Shown piece by piece: positions 42,828-54,000 of a stretch of 64,000 bases of DNA (its first letter is position 1; each line of letters starts with the position of its first letter). The position numbers and the translations under genes are program-made. The notes beneath the pieces are model-generated. The model had not been told where the DNA came from. It worked only from the letters and a program-made list of their open reading frames with translations, and did no database searches. The stretch is taken from the NCBI RefSeq assembly GCF_024972775.1, contig NZ_CP092282.1:1426001-1490000 (forward strand), read 5' to 3'. The DNA is from Dehalobacter sp. DCM (GTDB taxonomy: Bacteria > Bacillota > Desulfitobacteriia > Desulfitobacteriales > Syntrophobotulaceae).

Positions 42828-44963
42828 ATGCATCAAATAGAAAAAAAAGTACTCCATGTAACGGAAAGCATATGTCCCGTCTGCCTGAATAAGATACCTG
42901 CAAAGCATGTTTCAAGCAACAGGGATATCTATATGCATAAAACGTGTCCCCAGCATGGTGATTTTTCAACAATTATTTGGCGGGGCTGTGAAAAGCTTAA
43001 TTTTCAGTCCTGGAAAAAAGAAAAATTGCATTCCAATCCTCAGGTGTGTATGACGGAGGCAAAGGACGGGTGCCCTTTTGATTGTGGCTTGTGTGCCAAA
43101 CATCTGCAGCAAACCTGTTGTGTTGTGCTGGAAGTAACCGAGCGCTGTAATCTTAACTGCACTTATTGTTATGCAGAAAGCAATAAAGCAAGTGCCGACC
43201 CTTCCTGGGAAAAGATTAAGGAGTGGCTGGAATTCCTGGCCAATCGAGGCAAACCGTTTATCCATATTTCCGGAGGAGAACCTACGGTACGCAGTGATTT
43301 GCCGGAGATTATCCGACTGGCCAATCACTTGGGTTTTCCTTATATTCAACTGAATACCAACGGGCTCCGTCTGGCACAAGAACCTCAATACGCAAGAAAA
43401 CTTAAGGAGGCTGGCTTGTCTTCTGTCTTCATGCAGTTTGACGGGACACGGGATGAAATATATCAACAACTCAGAGGACGCAGCTTGTTAGCCGAAAAAG
43501 AAAAGGCAATTCAGGTCTGTGATGAGAATCAACTGGGTGTTGTGCTTGTACCAACAGTTGTACCGGGAGTTAATGCAGATAATATCGGCGAGATCGTTCA
43601 CTATGGTTTGGCAAGAATCCCGGCGGTTAGAGGGATTCATTTTCAGCCAGTGAGCTATTTTGGCAGATATTCGGACAAGCCATCGGATGAGCAGCGCATA
43701 ACACTGCCAGAGGTGATACGGGGTATTGAAGAGCAAACCAAGGGTGTTTTCAAGGTTGAGAATTTTAACCCCTCGGGATGTGATCACGCTCGCTGTGGTT
43801 TTTATGGAGATTTTGTCATGTACCCTGACGGCAGTGTTAAGTCGTTAACCCGGAGAAAAGAGCAATCATGCTGCAGTAAGCCAACGGAAGCGACAGCGGT
43901 TCAGAAAAATAGAAATTTTGTAGAACAACGTTGGGAAAGAGTGTATGTCGAAGATGACCAGGATCAAATTTTAAAAAAATCGGGATTGGACAGCATGGAC
44001 TATTTCCTTTCCAGAGTCCGTTCCCATAGCTTTACCATTACCGGAATGGCTTTTCAGGATTGTTGGAATATTGACCTCGAAAGATTGCGGGAATGCAGTT
44101 TGCATGTATTTAGTCCGGAAGGAAAGATCGTGCCTTTTTGCGCCTATAATCTAACCAGTACGGAGGGAGAATCGTATTACCGAAAACCAGGGCAGCTGTC
44201 GAAGATAGATACGGCTAATCAAACTGCTAAGGATCAAGAAACGATAAAGCTGGAGACATCGTGTTGCCAAAGTGTGAAGCAAACGGAAGGCTGTTTGCTT
44301 TGTGGAAGCGATTTAATCTATTCAGAAAAAACCTCGGTGAAAGAAATCTGCTTAATTTGTGGGCAGGAATATGAATCAAAGATACGATGCGTAAACGGCC
44401 ATTTCATATGTGACCGATGCCATAGTGCGGATATTCTTTATCTGCTTGAAAGCATTCTGACGGCTAGTACTGAGGACAACCCGCTCATACTTATCACGCG
44501 GATTTTTGATCTTCCCGGTTTGAATATGCATGGGCCGGAATATCATAGTATTGTACCGGCTGTCCTCGTGACTGCCTTCCAAAACTTGACGGGCATAAAA
44601 GATGGGGCAAAAATTAAGGAAAGCATCTTGCGCGGCAAATTTATTCAAGGGGGTGGCTGCGGCTATTATGGCGCTTGCGGTGCTTGTGTCGGAACTGGTA
44701 TTGCAGTGGCAGTGATCGAGGATGTGACCCCTATGTCCGGCGATAAACGCGGCTTGGCTAACGCCGTAACCGGATGGGCTTTGTCAGAAATAAGTCAATA
44801 TGGTGGTCCGAGGTGTTGCAAACGAGAAGCTGTAAGCGCCATAAGAACGTTTATGAAAAATACGAACTATTTTTCGGAGACACCTGAAGTGAAATATGTA
44901 TGTCAGCAATACCAGTACAATAAAGACTGCATTCAAGAAAAATGCCCGTATTATCCAAATTAG
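42828..44963 (+). CDS. Radical SAM protein of the Tes/MJ0619-like type fused to DUF5714 (711 aa)
   Basis: N-terminal Cys-rich part (CPVCLNKI, HKTCPQHGDF, CPFDCGLCAKH) precedes C107xxxC111xxC114 (CNLNCTYC) and GGEPTVRSDLPEI. This order is that of the MJ0619/Tes group, whose studied members act on archaeal lipids, and of related uncharacterised radical SAM proteins. Residues about 470-700 form a DUF5714-like region with zinc-type Cys pairs (CLLCGSD, CLICGQE, CDRC) and GGGCGYYGACGACVGTGIAVAVIE. DUF5714 is usually separate, so the fusion is notable. ATG 42828 follows GGGAGG. Substrate unknown. A Mo/W-type transporter follows in the same orientation. Confidence 0.8.
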   Translation: MHQIEKKVLHVTESICPVCLNKIPAKHVSSNRDIYMHKTCPQHGDFSTIIWRGCEKLNFQSWKKEKLHSNPQVCMTEAKDGCPFDCGLCAKHLQQTCCVVLEVTERCNLNCTYCYAESNKASADPSWEKIKEWLEFLANRGKPFIHISGGEPTVRSDLPEIIRLANHLGFPYIQLNTNGLRLAQEPQYARKLKEAGLSSVFMQFDGTRDEIYQQLRGRSLLAEKEKAIQVCDENQLGVVLVPTVVPGVNADNIGEIVHYGLARIPAVRGIHFQPVSYFGRYSDKPSDEQRITLPEVIRGIEEQTKGVFKVENFNPSGCDHARCGFYGDFVMYPDGSVKSLTRRKEQSCCSKPTEATAVQKNRNFVEQRWERVYVEDDQDQILKKSGLDSMDYFLSRVRSHSFTITGMAFQDCWNIDLERLRECSLHVFSPEGKIVPFCAYNLTSTEGESYYRKPGQLSKIDTANQTAKDQETIKLETSCCQSVKQTEGCLLCGSDLIYSEKTSVKEICLICGQEYESKIRCVNGHFICDRCHSADILYLLESILTASTEDNPLILITRIFDLPGLNMHGPEYHSIVPAVLVTAFQNLTGIKDGAKIKESILRGKFIQGGGCGYYGACGACVGTGIAVAVIEDVTPMSGDKRGLANAVTGWALSEISQYGGPRCCKREAVSAIRTFMKNTNYFSETPEVKYVCQQYQYNKDCIQEKCPYYPN

Positions 44964-45007
44964 AGTGCAGTGAAATAGTTATGGAATGATAGCAGGGTTA
45001 TTCTGAA

Positions 45008-45034
45008 GAGCTCGCCGCAATGGCGGGCTCTTTC
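45008..45034 (+). terminator. Terminator after the radical SAM gene
   Basis: GAGCTCGCC (45008-45016), loop GCAAT, GGCGGGCTC (45022-45030), then TTT. The rest of the gap to 45292 is AT-rich; a weak TTGACG with TAAACT at 17 nt near 45109-45137 is the only promoter-like pair. Confidence 0.8.
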
Positions 45035-45292
45035 TATAAGAAATACACGCATATGATTGTTATCAACAGGGTAACCATAATTTTTTAATGAACATATACC
45101 CGATATTGACGGATGCACGAAAATAGTATAAACTGTGTTATGTTAGTTTATATTCGCTTGTGATTAATTATGTACTGATTATCTTATTGTTACAGTTTGA
45201 TTATGTTTGGTATTGACCTGGTGAGTTATTATTATGCTGCGGTATCCATTCGTTAGTATAAGAGAAATATGAGTCAAAAGGAAGGAAGAGAA

Positions 45293-46129
45293 ATGTTCAA
45301 GAAAGCTAAACACAAGGTTCTTACAGTAATTGTTGCAGTCCTGTCATTCAGTATTTTGCTTCTGGGCGGCTGCTCAAGCCCATCCACAGAGAGCAACCAA
45401 GCAACCCAGGGCAGCAGTACGACACAAACGCAAGCACAAACCAAAACACTATTTGCCTATGTTGGAGCTAATCTTAAGGGACCTGTGACTGAACTGGCAG
45501 CATCCTATGAGAAAGAAAAAGGAGTGAAGGTAGAACTCACCTTTAATAATTCCGGTGCTTTAGCAAGCCAAATCCAAACAAGCAAAAAAGGAGATATTTT
45601 TATTCCCGGTGGTACCACCTCTATTCAGCAAGGGAAAGACAACGGATATATCGATCAGGTTGTTGGGCCTCTTGCCTATCAGACCCCAGTAATAATTACA
45701 CCAAAGGATAATCCGGCAAAAATAGCTACAGTTGATGATTTGGCTAATCCGGGTGTTAAACTGGTGATCCCGGATAAAGACGCAACAGCCATTGGCAAGT
45801 CAGCCTATAAAATATTTAACAAAATCGGAAAAACCGAAGCAATTGAAAAGAATATCATGGCCAGCTTGGAAAGTCCGGCTAAAGTATTGGCTGCAATAAA
45901 AATGGGTCAAGGCAATGTCGGGATTATCGAATACAGCAATACCGTAAAAGACAAAGAGGCGATCACTGTCATCGAAATCGATCCTAAGGTCAACGCTGTA
46001 GATCAGATCAATGCCGCCTCTCTGACCTATGCTGCAGATAAGGAACTAGCCAACGATTTCTTGCAGTATCTCCAAAATAACGGTTCGGCTGTTTTCGAAA
46101 AATATGGATTTAAAATCACCAAACCTTAA
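45293..46129 (+). CDS. modA: Molybdate/tungstate-type substrate-binding lipoprotein (278 aa)
   Basis: Lipobox LGGC near residue 27. Type II binding fold similar to ModA/WtpA: TLFAYVGANLKGPVTELAASYEKEKGVKVELTFNNSGAL, GDIFIPGGTT, and LESPAKVLAAIKMGQGNVGIIEYS. The Ser/Thr-rich pocket motifs suit an oxyanion. Whether molybdate or tungstate is bound cannot be told. ATG 45293 with GGAAGGA. Followed by modB overlapping by 26 nt. Confidence 0.75.
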   Translation: MFKKAKHKVLTVIVAVLSFSILLLGGCSSPSTESNQATQGSSTTQTQAQTKTLFAYVGANLKGPVTELAASYEKEKGVKVELTFNNSGALASQIQTSKKGDIFIPGGTTSIQQGKDNGYIDQVVGPLAYQTPVIITPKDNPAKIATVDDLANPGVKLVIPDKDATAIGKSAYKIFNKIGKTEAIEKNIMASLESPAKVLAAIKMGQGNVGIIEYSNTVKDKEAITVIEIDPKVNAVDQINAASLTYAADKELANDFLQYLQNNGSAVFEKYGFKITKP

Positions 46130-46919
46130 TAAAATAAATAAGAGTCTGTTTCTAGGGTCTTTTTGGCTAACATTCATGGTGATGATGCTGTTCCTCTTAT
46201 TGATCATTGTCAGCTTATTCACTTACAGTGACCCCGGAACACTGTTCGATGTATTGAAACAGTCCGAATTTCATTTTGCACTCATTTTTACTCTCTGGAC
46301 ATCCTTAGTGGCAACTTTTCTGGCCGTCGGAGTGGCCTTGCCTTGCGGCTATATCTTAGCGAGGTACAAACTGCCTGGGCAAGCCTTGTTTGATACCTTG
46401 GTCGATATACCGATCGTTTTGCCGCCGTTAGTCAGCGGAATTGCCTTGCTGATCTGCTTTGGCCCGCTGTTGGGAGACCATCTGGCCAAACTAGGTATCA
46501 GCGTTGTCTTTTCACCGCTGGGAGTTATCATGGCCCAATGGTTTGTGGCCGCCCCGTTTGCCATCAAAAGCTTCAAACAAGCCTTTATCAATGTGGACGT
46601 GCGGATGGAAAATGTAGCTCGGACATTGGGATACTCGCCGGGGAAAGTATTTTTCAAAGTGTCACTTCCACTGGCCAGAAGCGGCATTATCAGTGGTATT
46701 ATGATGGCCTGGGCACGTTCTTTGGGAGAATTCGGGGCTACAGCAATGTTGGCAGGAATTACCCGGATGCGGACGGAGACGTTATCTGTAGCCGTATTTC
46801 TGAATATGTCCATTGGTGAAATGAAATTTGCGGTTTCTACAGCGATCATTATGTTGTTTATAGCTTTGGTTCTGCTGATTATTTTAAGAACACTGATGTC
46901 CGGAGAAGTTGAAGTATGA
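46104..46919 (+). CDS. modB: Molybdate/tungstate-type ABC permease (271 aa)
   Basis: About six membrane helices with the ModB/CysT-type coupling motif (NVARTLGYSPGKVFFKVSLPLARSGIISGIMMAWARSLGEFGATAMLAG), which closely fits ModB. ATG 46104 overlaps the modA end; no strong RBS, so translational coupling is likely. ATGA overlap with modC. Confidence 0.88.
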   Translation: MDLKSPNLNKINKSLFLGSFWLTFMVMMLFLLLIIVSLFTYSDPGTLFDVLKQSEFHFALIFTLWTSLVATFLAVGVALPCGYILARYKLPGQALFDTLVDIPIVLPPLVSGIALLICFGPLLGDHLAKLGISVVFSPLGVIMAQWFVAAPFAIKSFKQAFINVDVRMENVARTLGYSPGKVFFKVSLPLARSGIISGIMMAWARSLGEFGATAMLAGITRMRTETLSVAVFLNMSIGEMKFAVSTAIIMLFIALVLLIILRTLMSGEVEV

Positions 46920-48019
46920 AAACATCCTTATTGCAGGTATCGGATCTCAACGTAAAAGCAGGAAAATTCGCTCTGCAGGACATTTCCTTTTCCTTAAGAA
47001 AGGGTGCTTACTTAATCGTTCTGGGACCGACCGGTTGTGGTAAGACCATGCTGTTGGAGACATTAGCCGGCCTGCGCAAACCGGCATCGGGTAGGATATT
47101 GCTGGAAGGAACCGAGATTACAGCTCATTCTCCGGAAACGCGGGGGTTTGGCTTTGCTTATCAGGATAGTCTGCTTTATTCCTTTTTGAATGTTAAAGAG
47201 AACATCCTATTTGGGGCTAAAGCCCAGAAAAAGCATAAAGACACCGCTTTAATTAAAAGAATGAATCGACTGGCGGAAGCCATGGGCATTACCCACCTGT
47301 TGCAGCGTTATCCCAGTCATTTAAGCGGTGGGGAGAAGCAAAGGGTATCTCTGGCCAGGGCAATATTAAGCCATCCGCCGCTCCTTTTATTGGACGAACC
47401 ATTATCGGCGCTGGATCCTCAAACGCGTGATTCCATGCGGGCTATCATGCAAGAAATTCATCAGTCGGAAGGGATGGGGATCATCCATGTTACCCATGAC
47501 TTTAATGAAGCATTACAGCTTGGCACGCAGATAATGGTCATCAATCAAGGGAAAGTCCTCCAGCAAGGAGAACCTCTGGCTGTATTTGATAAACCCAATT
47601 CTCTTTTTGTAGCCGCATTTCTGCAAAGTGAAAATATTATTAAAGGAAGAATTCAAAGCGATAACGGGGAATTTCGGTTCAGAGGGATGGATTCCAACTG
47701 GGACTTTGGGCCGATTGCTAAAGAGGCTTTGCCTTCCAATATCGTGAGCGAAGCCTATCTTATCCTTCATAGCGGGCATATTCAAGTTTCTGCTGGATCT
47801 ATTGAAGAAAAACCGGCTGACAAACAGATCATCAGCTGGAAGGCCTTCGTTGAAAAAGTAAACGTCAACAGTAACCATGTAGACTTAACGTGCCAAGGAA
47901 AGGGCAAGTGGCACGTTACTTTATCCAGGAACGAATGGAAAAAAATGGTGTTGATGACTGGAGAAAATGTTGATTTATCCGTAGATATGAAATATATTCA
48001 TCTTATTGCAGCTTCTTAA
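46916..48019 (+). CDS. modC: Molybdate/tungstate-type ABC ATPase with C-terminal TOBE/MOP part (367 aa)
   Basis: Walker A GPTGCGKT, signature LSGGEKQRVSLARAI, Walker B LLLLDEPLSALD, switch His VTHDFNEA. Residues about 300-367 form a TOBE/MOP-like domain, as in ModC, where it can sense intracellular oxyanion. Start overlaps modB. Confidence 0.9.
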   Translation: MKTSLLQVSDLNVKAGKFALQDISFSLRKGAYLIVLGPTGCGKTMLLETLAGLRKPASGRILLEGTEITAHSPETRGFGFAYQDSLLYSFLNVKENILFGAKAQKKHKDTALIKRMNRLAEAMGITHLLQRYPSHLSGGEKQRVSLARAILSHPPLLLLDEPLSALDPQTRDSMRAIMQEIHQSEGMGIIHVTHDFNEALQLGTQIMVINQGKVLQQGEPLAVFDKPNSLFVAAFLQSENIIKGRIQSDNGEFRFRGMDSNWDFGPIAKEALPSNIVSEAYLILHSGHIQVSAGSIEEKPADKQIISWKAFVEKVNVNSNHVDLTCQGKGKWHVTLSRNEWKKMVLMTGENVDLSVDMKYIHLIAAS

Positions 48020-48094
48020 CCAGGATGGCATAATCAGGATACTAAATAAACGTATGCTATGAGCAAATTTGATTGATTATAAAAGGAGGAAAAC

Positions 48095-48838
48095 ATGAAA
48101 GAGACCGGTGCTGCTTTTTTGGAAAAGCTTCAGAAAGACTTTCGGGAATTGGCAGAGAAGAATGAATTAGGTGACCAGGAGATAACGATAACCTGCAGTG
48201 TGTTGACCGCTCAGGAAGCAATCGGCGATCCAGGCAGGGAGGATTTCCCAATCCAAAAAGGCAAAGAAAAATTGATGCAGGCGTGTTTTGGTTCGTCTAA
48301 GGGTCAAGCGTTCACGGACATGCCCAATACATTTACAGGAAAAATGAAAGACATAACAACAATGCCTTTAAATACAAACTATGACCGGGCGGTCTTTATT
48401 TCGGGACTTAATGCAGCAATGCGGGAACTAAAAATGGCAGATCGCACCGTGCATTGTAAAGACGACGGCCCCAAACAATGCAGTTTGGAATTAGCGGAAA
48501 TGATCGCTAAGGAATATGGCAACCCCAGAATTGCTTTGTTTGGACTGCAGCCGGCAATGGCAGATGCTTTATCTAACCATTTTCAATTGCGAATTTTTGA
48601 TCTGGATGATGACAATATTGGGAAAGAAAAGTTTGGTACTATAATAGAAAACGGAATGTGTAATATAGAAGAGGTTGAAGAATGGGCGGACCTTTTTCTT
48701 GTTACGGGAAGTACTATCTGTAATGGCTCAATTGTAAGCTTTCTTCCCATTAAAAAGCCTGTTGTTTTTTTTGGTACGACCATTGCCGGTGCCGCTTCCC
48801 TGCTGGGGTTAAAACGGTTTTGCCCGCAGGCTCTTTAG
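48095..48838 (+). CDS. DUF4213/DUF364 protein (putative metal-chelation family), 247 aa
   Basis: N-terminal DUF4213-like part then a DUF364 Rossmann-like domain (NPRIALFGLQPAMADALSNHFQLRIFDLDDDNIG, ADLFLVTGSTICNGSIVSFL, KKPVVFFGTTIAGAASLLGLKRFCP). The family is annotated as putative heavy-metal chelation and recurs beside Mo/W/Fe ABC transporters. AAGGAGG RBS, 75 nt after modC, so same operon likely. Its Cys at TICNGS and the C-terminal Cys may matter. Function unknown. Confidence 0.75.
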   Translation: MKETGAAFLEKLQKDFRELAEKNELGDQEITITCSVLTAQEAIGDPGREDFPIQKGKEKLMQACFGSSKGQAFTDMPNTFTGKMKDITTMPLNTNYDRAVFISGLNAAMRELKMADRTVHCKDDGPKQCSLELAEMIAKEYGNPRIALFGLQPAMADALSNHFQLRIFDLDDDNIGKEKFGTIIENGMCNIEEVEEWADLFLVTGSTICNGSIVSFLPIKKPVVFFGTTIAGAASLLGLKRFCPQAL

Positions 48839-49160
48839 GGGACAAATGGGACGTAGACTTTTGTCCCCTTCGTCCTCTTCGTCCCCTTCGCTCGTTTTTC
48901 CCCTATCCCCATATTTATCTGAGAAACACGATGGACGGCTTTTGGACGACTCCCTCATAATTCTTCTTTTTAAAATAATACTCAATCAAGCTGTATTTTG
49001 CCATATTCTTAAGGATATGGCATTATTTCTGTAGGATAGAATTGTTCGTGAAGGCGTAATTTAGTTAAGTTATGTTAAGTTAAAATCCTATTGTTCTTAA
49101 ATCGACAAGGGGACAAAGGTCTACGTCCCCTCTGTCTCCCTGTCCCTCTGGCTCCCAATA
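48839..49160 (+). repeat. Inverted GGGGACAAA.../GTCTACGTCCCC repeats at the right end of the insertion
   Basis: GGGACAAATGGGACGTAGAC (48840 on) closes a fold-back with TTTTGTCCCC, and AGGGGACAAAGGTCTACGTCCCC near 49107-49130 carries the same core (GGGACGTAGAC / GTCTACGTCCC) inverted. Both are followed by C/T-rich GTCCC-type runs. The unit spans the border between the insertion and proS and may be a MITE. In between, GCCATAT...ATATGGC (49002-49022) forms a small hairpin. No gene supported. Confidence 0.5.
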
Positions 49161-49280
49161 AATTTTTGGGGGATTATGATGGATTACATCTTATTAGAGG
49201 TTGTTTAACCCCCTGAAAAAATGGTAATATTGACTATGGGTTTGGAATTAAACATGCGCTTGAAAGGATGAAAATAGATA

Positions 49281-51008
49281 ATGAAAGTAAGTCAACTACT
49301 TAATCCCACCTTACGTGAAGTCCCGGCTGAGGCCGAAGTTGTCAGTCACCAGCTGATGCTGCGGGCCGGTTTTATTCGGAAAGCCGCTGCAGGAATATAT
49401 ACGTATCTGCCGCTGGGTTTACGAGTCCTTAAAAAAATCGAGCACATCGTGCGGGAAGAAATGGATGCTAAGGGCGGACAGGAAGTCATGATGCCAATTG
49501 TTCAGCCTGCTGAGCTCTGGAAAGAAAGCGGACGCTGGGATGTTTACGGACCGGAAATGTTTCGGCTGAAGGACCGGCATGACCGGGAATTTTGCCTGGG
49601 ACCGACCCATGAAGAAGTCATCACCGATTTGGTAAGGTCAGAAGTGCGTTCTTATAAACAACTGCCGCTTTTGCTTTATCAGATTCAGAATAAATATCGT
49701 GACGAGCGCCGGCCGCGCTTTGGACTGATGCGCGGACGGGAATTTATTATGAAAGATCTTTACTCGTTTGACAGGGATCCTGAAAGCGCCAGAGAAAGCT
49801 ATCGTCAGATGTATGAAGCATACGAGCGGGTCTTCACACGCTGCGGACTGACATTCCGGGCGGTGGAAGCGGATGCCGGAGCGATCGGCGGCACCGGCGG
49901 CACCCATGAGTTTATGGTTCTGGCCGAATCCGGCGAAGCAGCTGTTGTATTCTGCCCGGATTGTAATTATGCCGCTAATGTGGAGAAGGCCGAATGCGTG
50001 TCGCGTCCTGCCGGGGAAGATCCGGGTCTTGCCGGTCGTTCGGGAGACGTTCTCACACCGGATATCAAAACCATCGATCAGTTGGCGGATTTTCTCGGTA
50101 TTCAAACATCGTCCACGATCAAAGCCCTGCTTTATAAAGGCGATGACCGGTACATGCTTCTTTTGGTCCGCGGTGATCGTGAAATTAACGAGATCAAAGT
50201 CAATAATGCCCTCGGGCCTTTTCTGAATCTCCGGATGGCGGATCCCGGTGAAGTACAGACCGTTCTGGGGTGTGAGCATGGTTTTATCGGTCCGGTCGGT
50301 CTTGCCTCCGATCTTTTTGTGGCTGCTGATTTGGAAGTCGCAGAAATGACCAATGCCGTGTGCGGCGCCAATAAGAAAGATTACCACCGGATGGGTGTGG
50401 CTTGTGGAAAGGATTTTATCCCTAATACGATCACCGATCTGCGGATGGTTATTGCCGGCGAACCCTGCCCGAAGTGCGGAGCTGCTTTGCAGGAAGCCCG
50501 CGGCATCGAAGTCGGACAAGTCTTTAATCTCGGAACAAAATACAGTAAAGCCTTAAAGGCCACCTATCTGGATGATGCCGGCAAAGAACAGATCATTTCC
50601 ATGGGCTGTTACGGTATCGGCGTCAGCCGGACGATGGCGGCGGCCATTGAGCAGAACAACGATGAAAACGGCATTATATGGCCGATTCCGATCGCACCCT
50701 ATCATTGCATTGTTGTTCCTGTCACTTTAAAGGATGAAAACGTTGTGGCCACAGCGAATACACTCTATGCGGAATTAAACAAAGCCGGAGTGGAAACGGT
50801 GATCGATGATCGCGATGAACGCCCCGGAGTTAAATTCAAGGATGCCGACCTGGTCGGATATCCGATCCGACTGACCATTGGGGCTAAGGCACTGGCTGAG
50901 GGGAAAGTCGAATTTTATACCCGCAGTACCCGGGAAGTTGAATTAGTGGAAGTCGACTGCGTGTGCGGCCGAGTTCAGCAAATTATCCGAGAAGCTTGTC
51001 AGGCCTAA
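49281..51008 (+). CDS. proS: Prolyl-tRNA synthetase, bacterial type with INS domain (575 aa)
   Basis: Class II motifs: [81 protein letters not shown], an INS editing insertion (about 225-385) and C-terminal anticodon domain ([16 protein letters not shown]). Full length. No T-box found in the leader (49161-49280). Confidence 0.95.
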   Translation: MKVSQLLNPTLREVPAEAEVVSHQLMLRAGFIRKAAAGIYTYLPLGLRVLKKIEHIVREEMDAKGGQEVMMPIVQPAELWKESGRWDVYGPEMFRLKDRHDREFCLGPTHEEVITDLVRSEVRSYKQLPLLLYQIQNKYRDERRPRFGLMRGREFIMKDLYSFDRDPESARESYRQMYEAYERVFTRCGLTFRAVEADAGAIGGTGGTHEFMVLAESGEAAVVFCPDCNYAANVEKAECVSRPAGEDPGLAGRSGDVLTPDIKTIDQLADFLGIQTSSTIKALLYKGDDRYMLLLVRGDREINEIKVNNALGPFLNLRMADPGEVQTVLGCEHGFIGPVGLASDLFVAADLEVAEMTNAVCGANKKDYHRMGVACGKDFIPNTITDLRMVIAGEPCPKCGAALQEARGIEVGQVFNLGTKYSKALKATYLDDAGKEQIISMGCYGIGVSRTMAAAIEQNNDENGIIWPIPIAPYHCIVVPVTLKDENVVATANTLYAELNKAGVETVIDDRDERPGVKFKDADLVGYPIRLTIGAKALAEGKVEFYTRSTREVELVEVDCVCGRVQQIIREACQA

Positions 51009-51030
51009 AAGTGATTTTGGAGGAATACGG

Positions 51031-54000
51031 GTGTTGAATGCGGCTGTCAAATTAGATGAGACACCATTTTTTAAAGGACTATCGACGGCAGCGGAAACGG
51101 ATATCGGTTCTGATGCAGATAATCACGATACGAATAATAAGGATATCAGCGCATTCCTGAATAGAATATGGCTGGAAAAGGTGGATGTTGTTCCTGAAGA
51201 AAGAAAGTGGATCCTCCGCCTTTCTTCGTCATGTCCGGTACCAGATCAGGTATTGCACAATTTAGCTGAATTATTGGAAGAACAGCTCGATCATGGCATC
51301 CAGGTCGACATACAGATCAAGCTGTCCCCGGATATCGGACTGGAACAATTATGCGAGGATTATTGGGAAGAAATAATTCGGGAGATTCACGACAAAGTAC
51401 CGTCTCTGAAAGTATGGCTGAATGCGTCGATCCGTTACGAGGTCATCGAGAACAGACTGACCTTTTTCGTTGCGAATCAGATGGCCTTGGAATACTGCAG
51501 AATGAAACAGGAAAGCATCGAAGACTGTTTTAGTCAAAAATACGGCTTAGATACAAAAATTGCTTGGGAAATCGAAGATGAACCTTCAGAAGAAGCGACG
51601 TTCTTCGATTGTGAAAAGGAAGAGCAGCGTTACCTTGAGGAGATCTTTGCCCAGAAGCCCGCTGTAGAAAAGAAGGAAACTAAACAAAGCTGTATCTTGC
51701 TTGGCAAAGAGATCAAAGCAGCAACTCATCGCATCGCCGATATTATCGATGAAGAAAAACAAGTCATCGTGGAGGGTGAAATTTGCGAAGCAGAAATCCG
51801 TGTGCTGAAAAGCGGACGGCAGTTATTGTCATTCGGCATGACGGATAAGACCAACTCCATCAGCTGCAAACTGTTCTTTGACGAGGGTCAAACCCCGATG
51901 GAACTGAACGTCGGCGAGAATGTCCGGGTTCGTGGGCCGGTTCAATTTGACCGTTATACCACCGAGCTGACCCTGATGCCCAGAGACCTGATGCGGATTC
52001 CGAAAATAATCCGACCGGACGACGCGGAAGAAAAGCGGGTGGAACTGCACTTACATACGAAGCTTTCCGAGATGGACGGCGTCTCCACCGTTCAAAATAT
52101 TATCAAAAGGGCCGGGGAATGGGGACATCCCGCCATAGCCATCACCGACCACGGCGTCGTTCAGGCGTTTCCGGATGCCGCAGAAGCAGGGAAAAAATAC
52201 GGCGTCAAAGTGATTCTGGGCATGGAAGGCTATTTAGTCGATGACGAAGGGAAAAATGCCGGCGAAATTAACCGCAGCAAATCATGCCATATCGTCCTGC
52301 TTGCCAAAAATTATACCGGTTTAAAAAATCTCTACAAGCTGGTTACCTTGTCCCATATGGAATACTTTCATCGCCGTCCGCGTATCCCGCGTTCGTTACT
52401 GGTTAAGCACAGAGAAGGATTGATTCTGGGTACGGCGTGTGAATCCGGTGAATTGATGCGGGCCATTATTCAAAAACAAGATGCCTCAACACTGGAGAAA
52501 ATTGCGTCTTTCTATGACTATCTGGAAATACAGCCCATCGGCAACAATTACTTTTTAATCAACAGCGGAGAAGCTAAAAATGAGGACGAGCTTAAGAATT
52601 TCAACCGGACCATCGTTGAATTAGGCCGGAAACTAGCGATTCCGGTTGCGGCGACCTGCGATGTCCATTTCCTGGACAGGGAAGACGAGGTATACCGACG
52701 GATACTTATGGCAGGCAAAGGCTTTGCGGATGCGGATAATCAGGCACCTCTTTATTTCAGGACAACCCGGGAGATGCTCGACGAATTTTCCTATCTTGAC
52801 GAAGCGGATGCGTATCAGGCGGTTGTCACCGTTCCCCGGATGATTGCGGATCAAATCGAAGAACTGAAGCCATTTCCTGACGAACTCTATGAACCAAAAA
52901 TTGAAGGGGCTCCGGAAAAAATTCGGGATATGTCCGTCGCCAAAGCGCATGAGCTCTATGGCGATCCGTTGCCGGAAATCGTCCAGAAGACATTAAAGAA
53001 AGAACTTGACTCGATCATCGGCAATGGGTTTTCGGTGCTTTACCTGATTGCCCATTTGCTGGTGAAACGATCGAACGAGGATGGTTATCTTGTCGGCTCC
53101 AGAGGTTCCGTCGGCTCGTCGTTGGTGGCGACGTTCACCGGGATCACGGAGGTTAATCCGCTGCCGCCCCACTACCGCTGTACGAATCCGGAGTGTCGGT
53201 ATTCTGAATTTGTCACCGATGGAAGTGTCGGTTCGGGTGTTGATTTACCGGATAAGCTATGTCCAAAATGCGGCCAGGAACTGTTTAAAGACGGGCACGA
53301 CATCCCGTTTGAAACCTTCCTTGGTTTCAAAGGTGACAAGGTTCCGGATATTGACTTGAATTTCTCCGGAGAATATCAGCCCCGGGCGATGAAATATACA
53401 GAAGAGATATTTGGCAAGGAAAACGTTTTCCGGGCCGGGACGATTGCGACGGTCGCTGAGAAAACGGCCTACGGTTTTGTCAAAAACTATCTCGAAGAGA
53501 GAAAGCAGAAATTTAATCAGACGGAATTGAACCGCCTGGTTAAAGGCTGCAGCGGGGTTAAAAGGACAACCGGGCAGCATCCGGGCGGGCTGATGGTCAT
53601 ACCGAAAGAATGCGACGTTTTTGATTTTACACCGCTGCAGCGGCCGGCTAACGACACTTCCTCAGACATTATCACAACGCATTTTGACTACCACTCGATT
53701 TCCGGGCGGTTAGTCAAACTCGACCTCCTGGGACATGACGACCCGACATCGATCAAAATGCTGGAGGATCTGACCGGTGTTGATGCCAAAAAGATTCGTC
53801 TGGATGACCGGCGGACCCTCTCGCTTTTCTCCAGTACCGACGCCTTAGGTGTTACCTCGGAGGAGATTGGCTCCAATACAGGCACGCTCGGTATCCCTGA
53901 ATTCGGGACGAAGTTTGTCCGGCAGATGCTGGAAGATACCAAACCCTCAAGCTTTTCCCATTTGGTTCGAATATCCGGACTTTCTCACGGCACCAATGTG

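Noticed and set aside
49161-49280. T-box leader before proS
   Set aside because: I looked for the AGGGUGGNACCGCG-type antiterminator bulge and a terminator and found neither.
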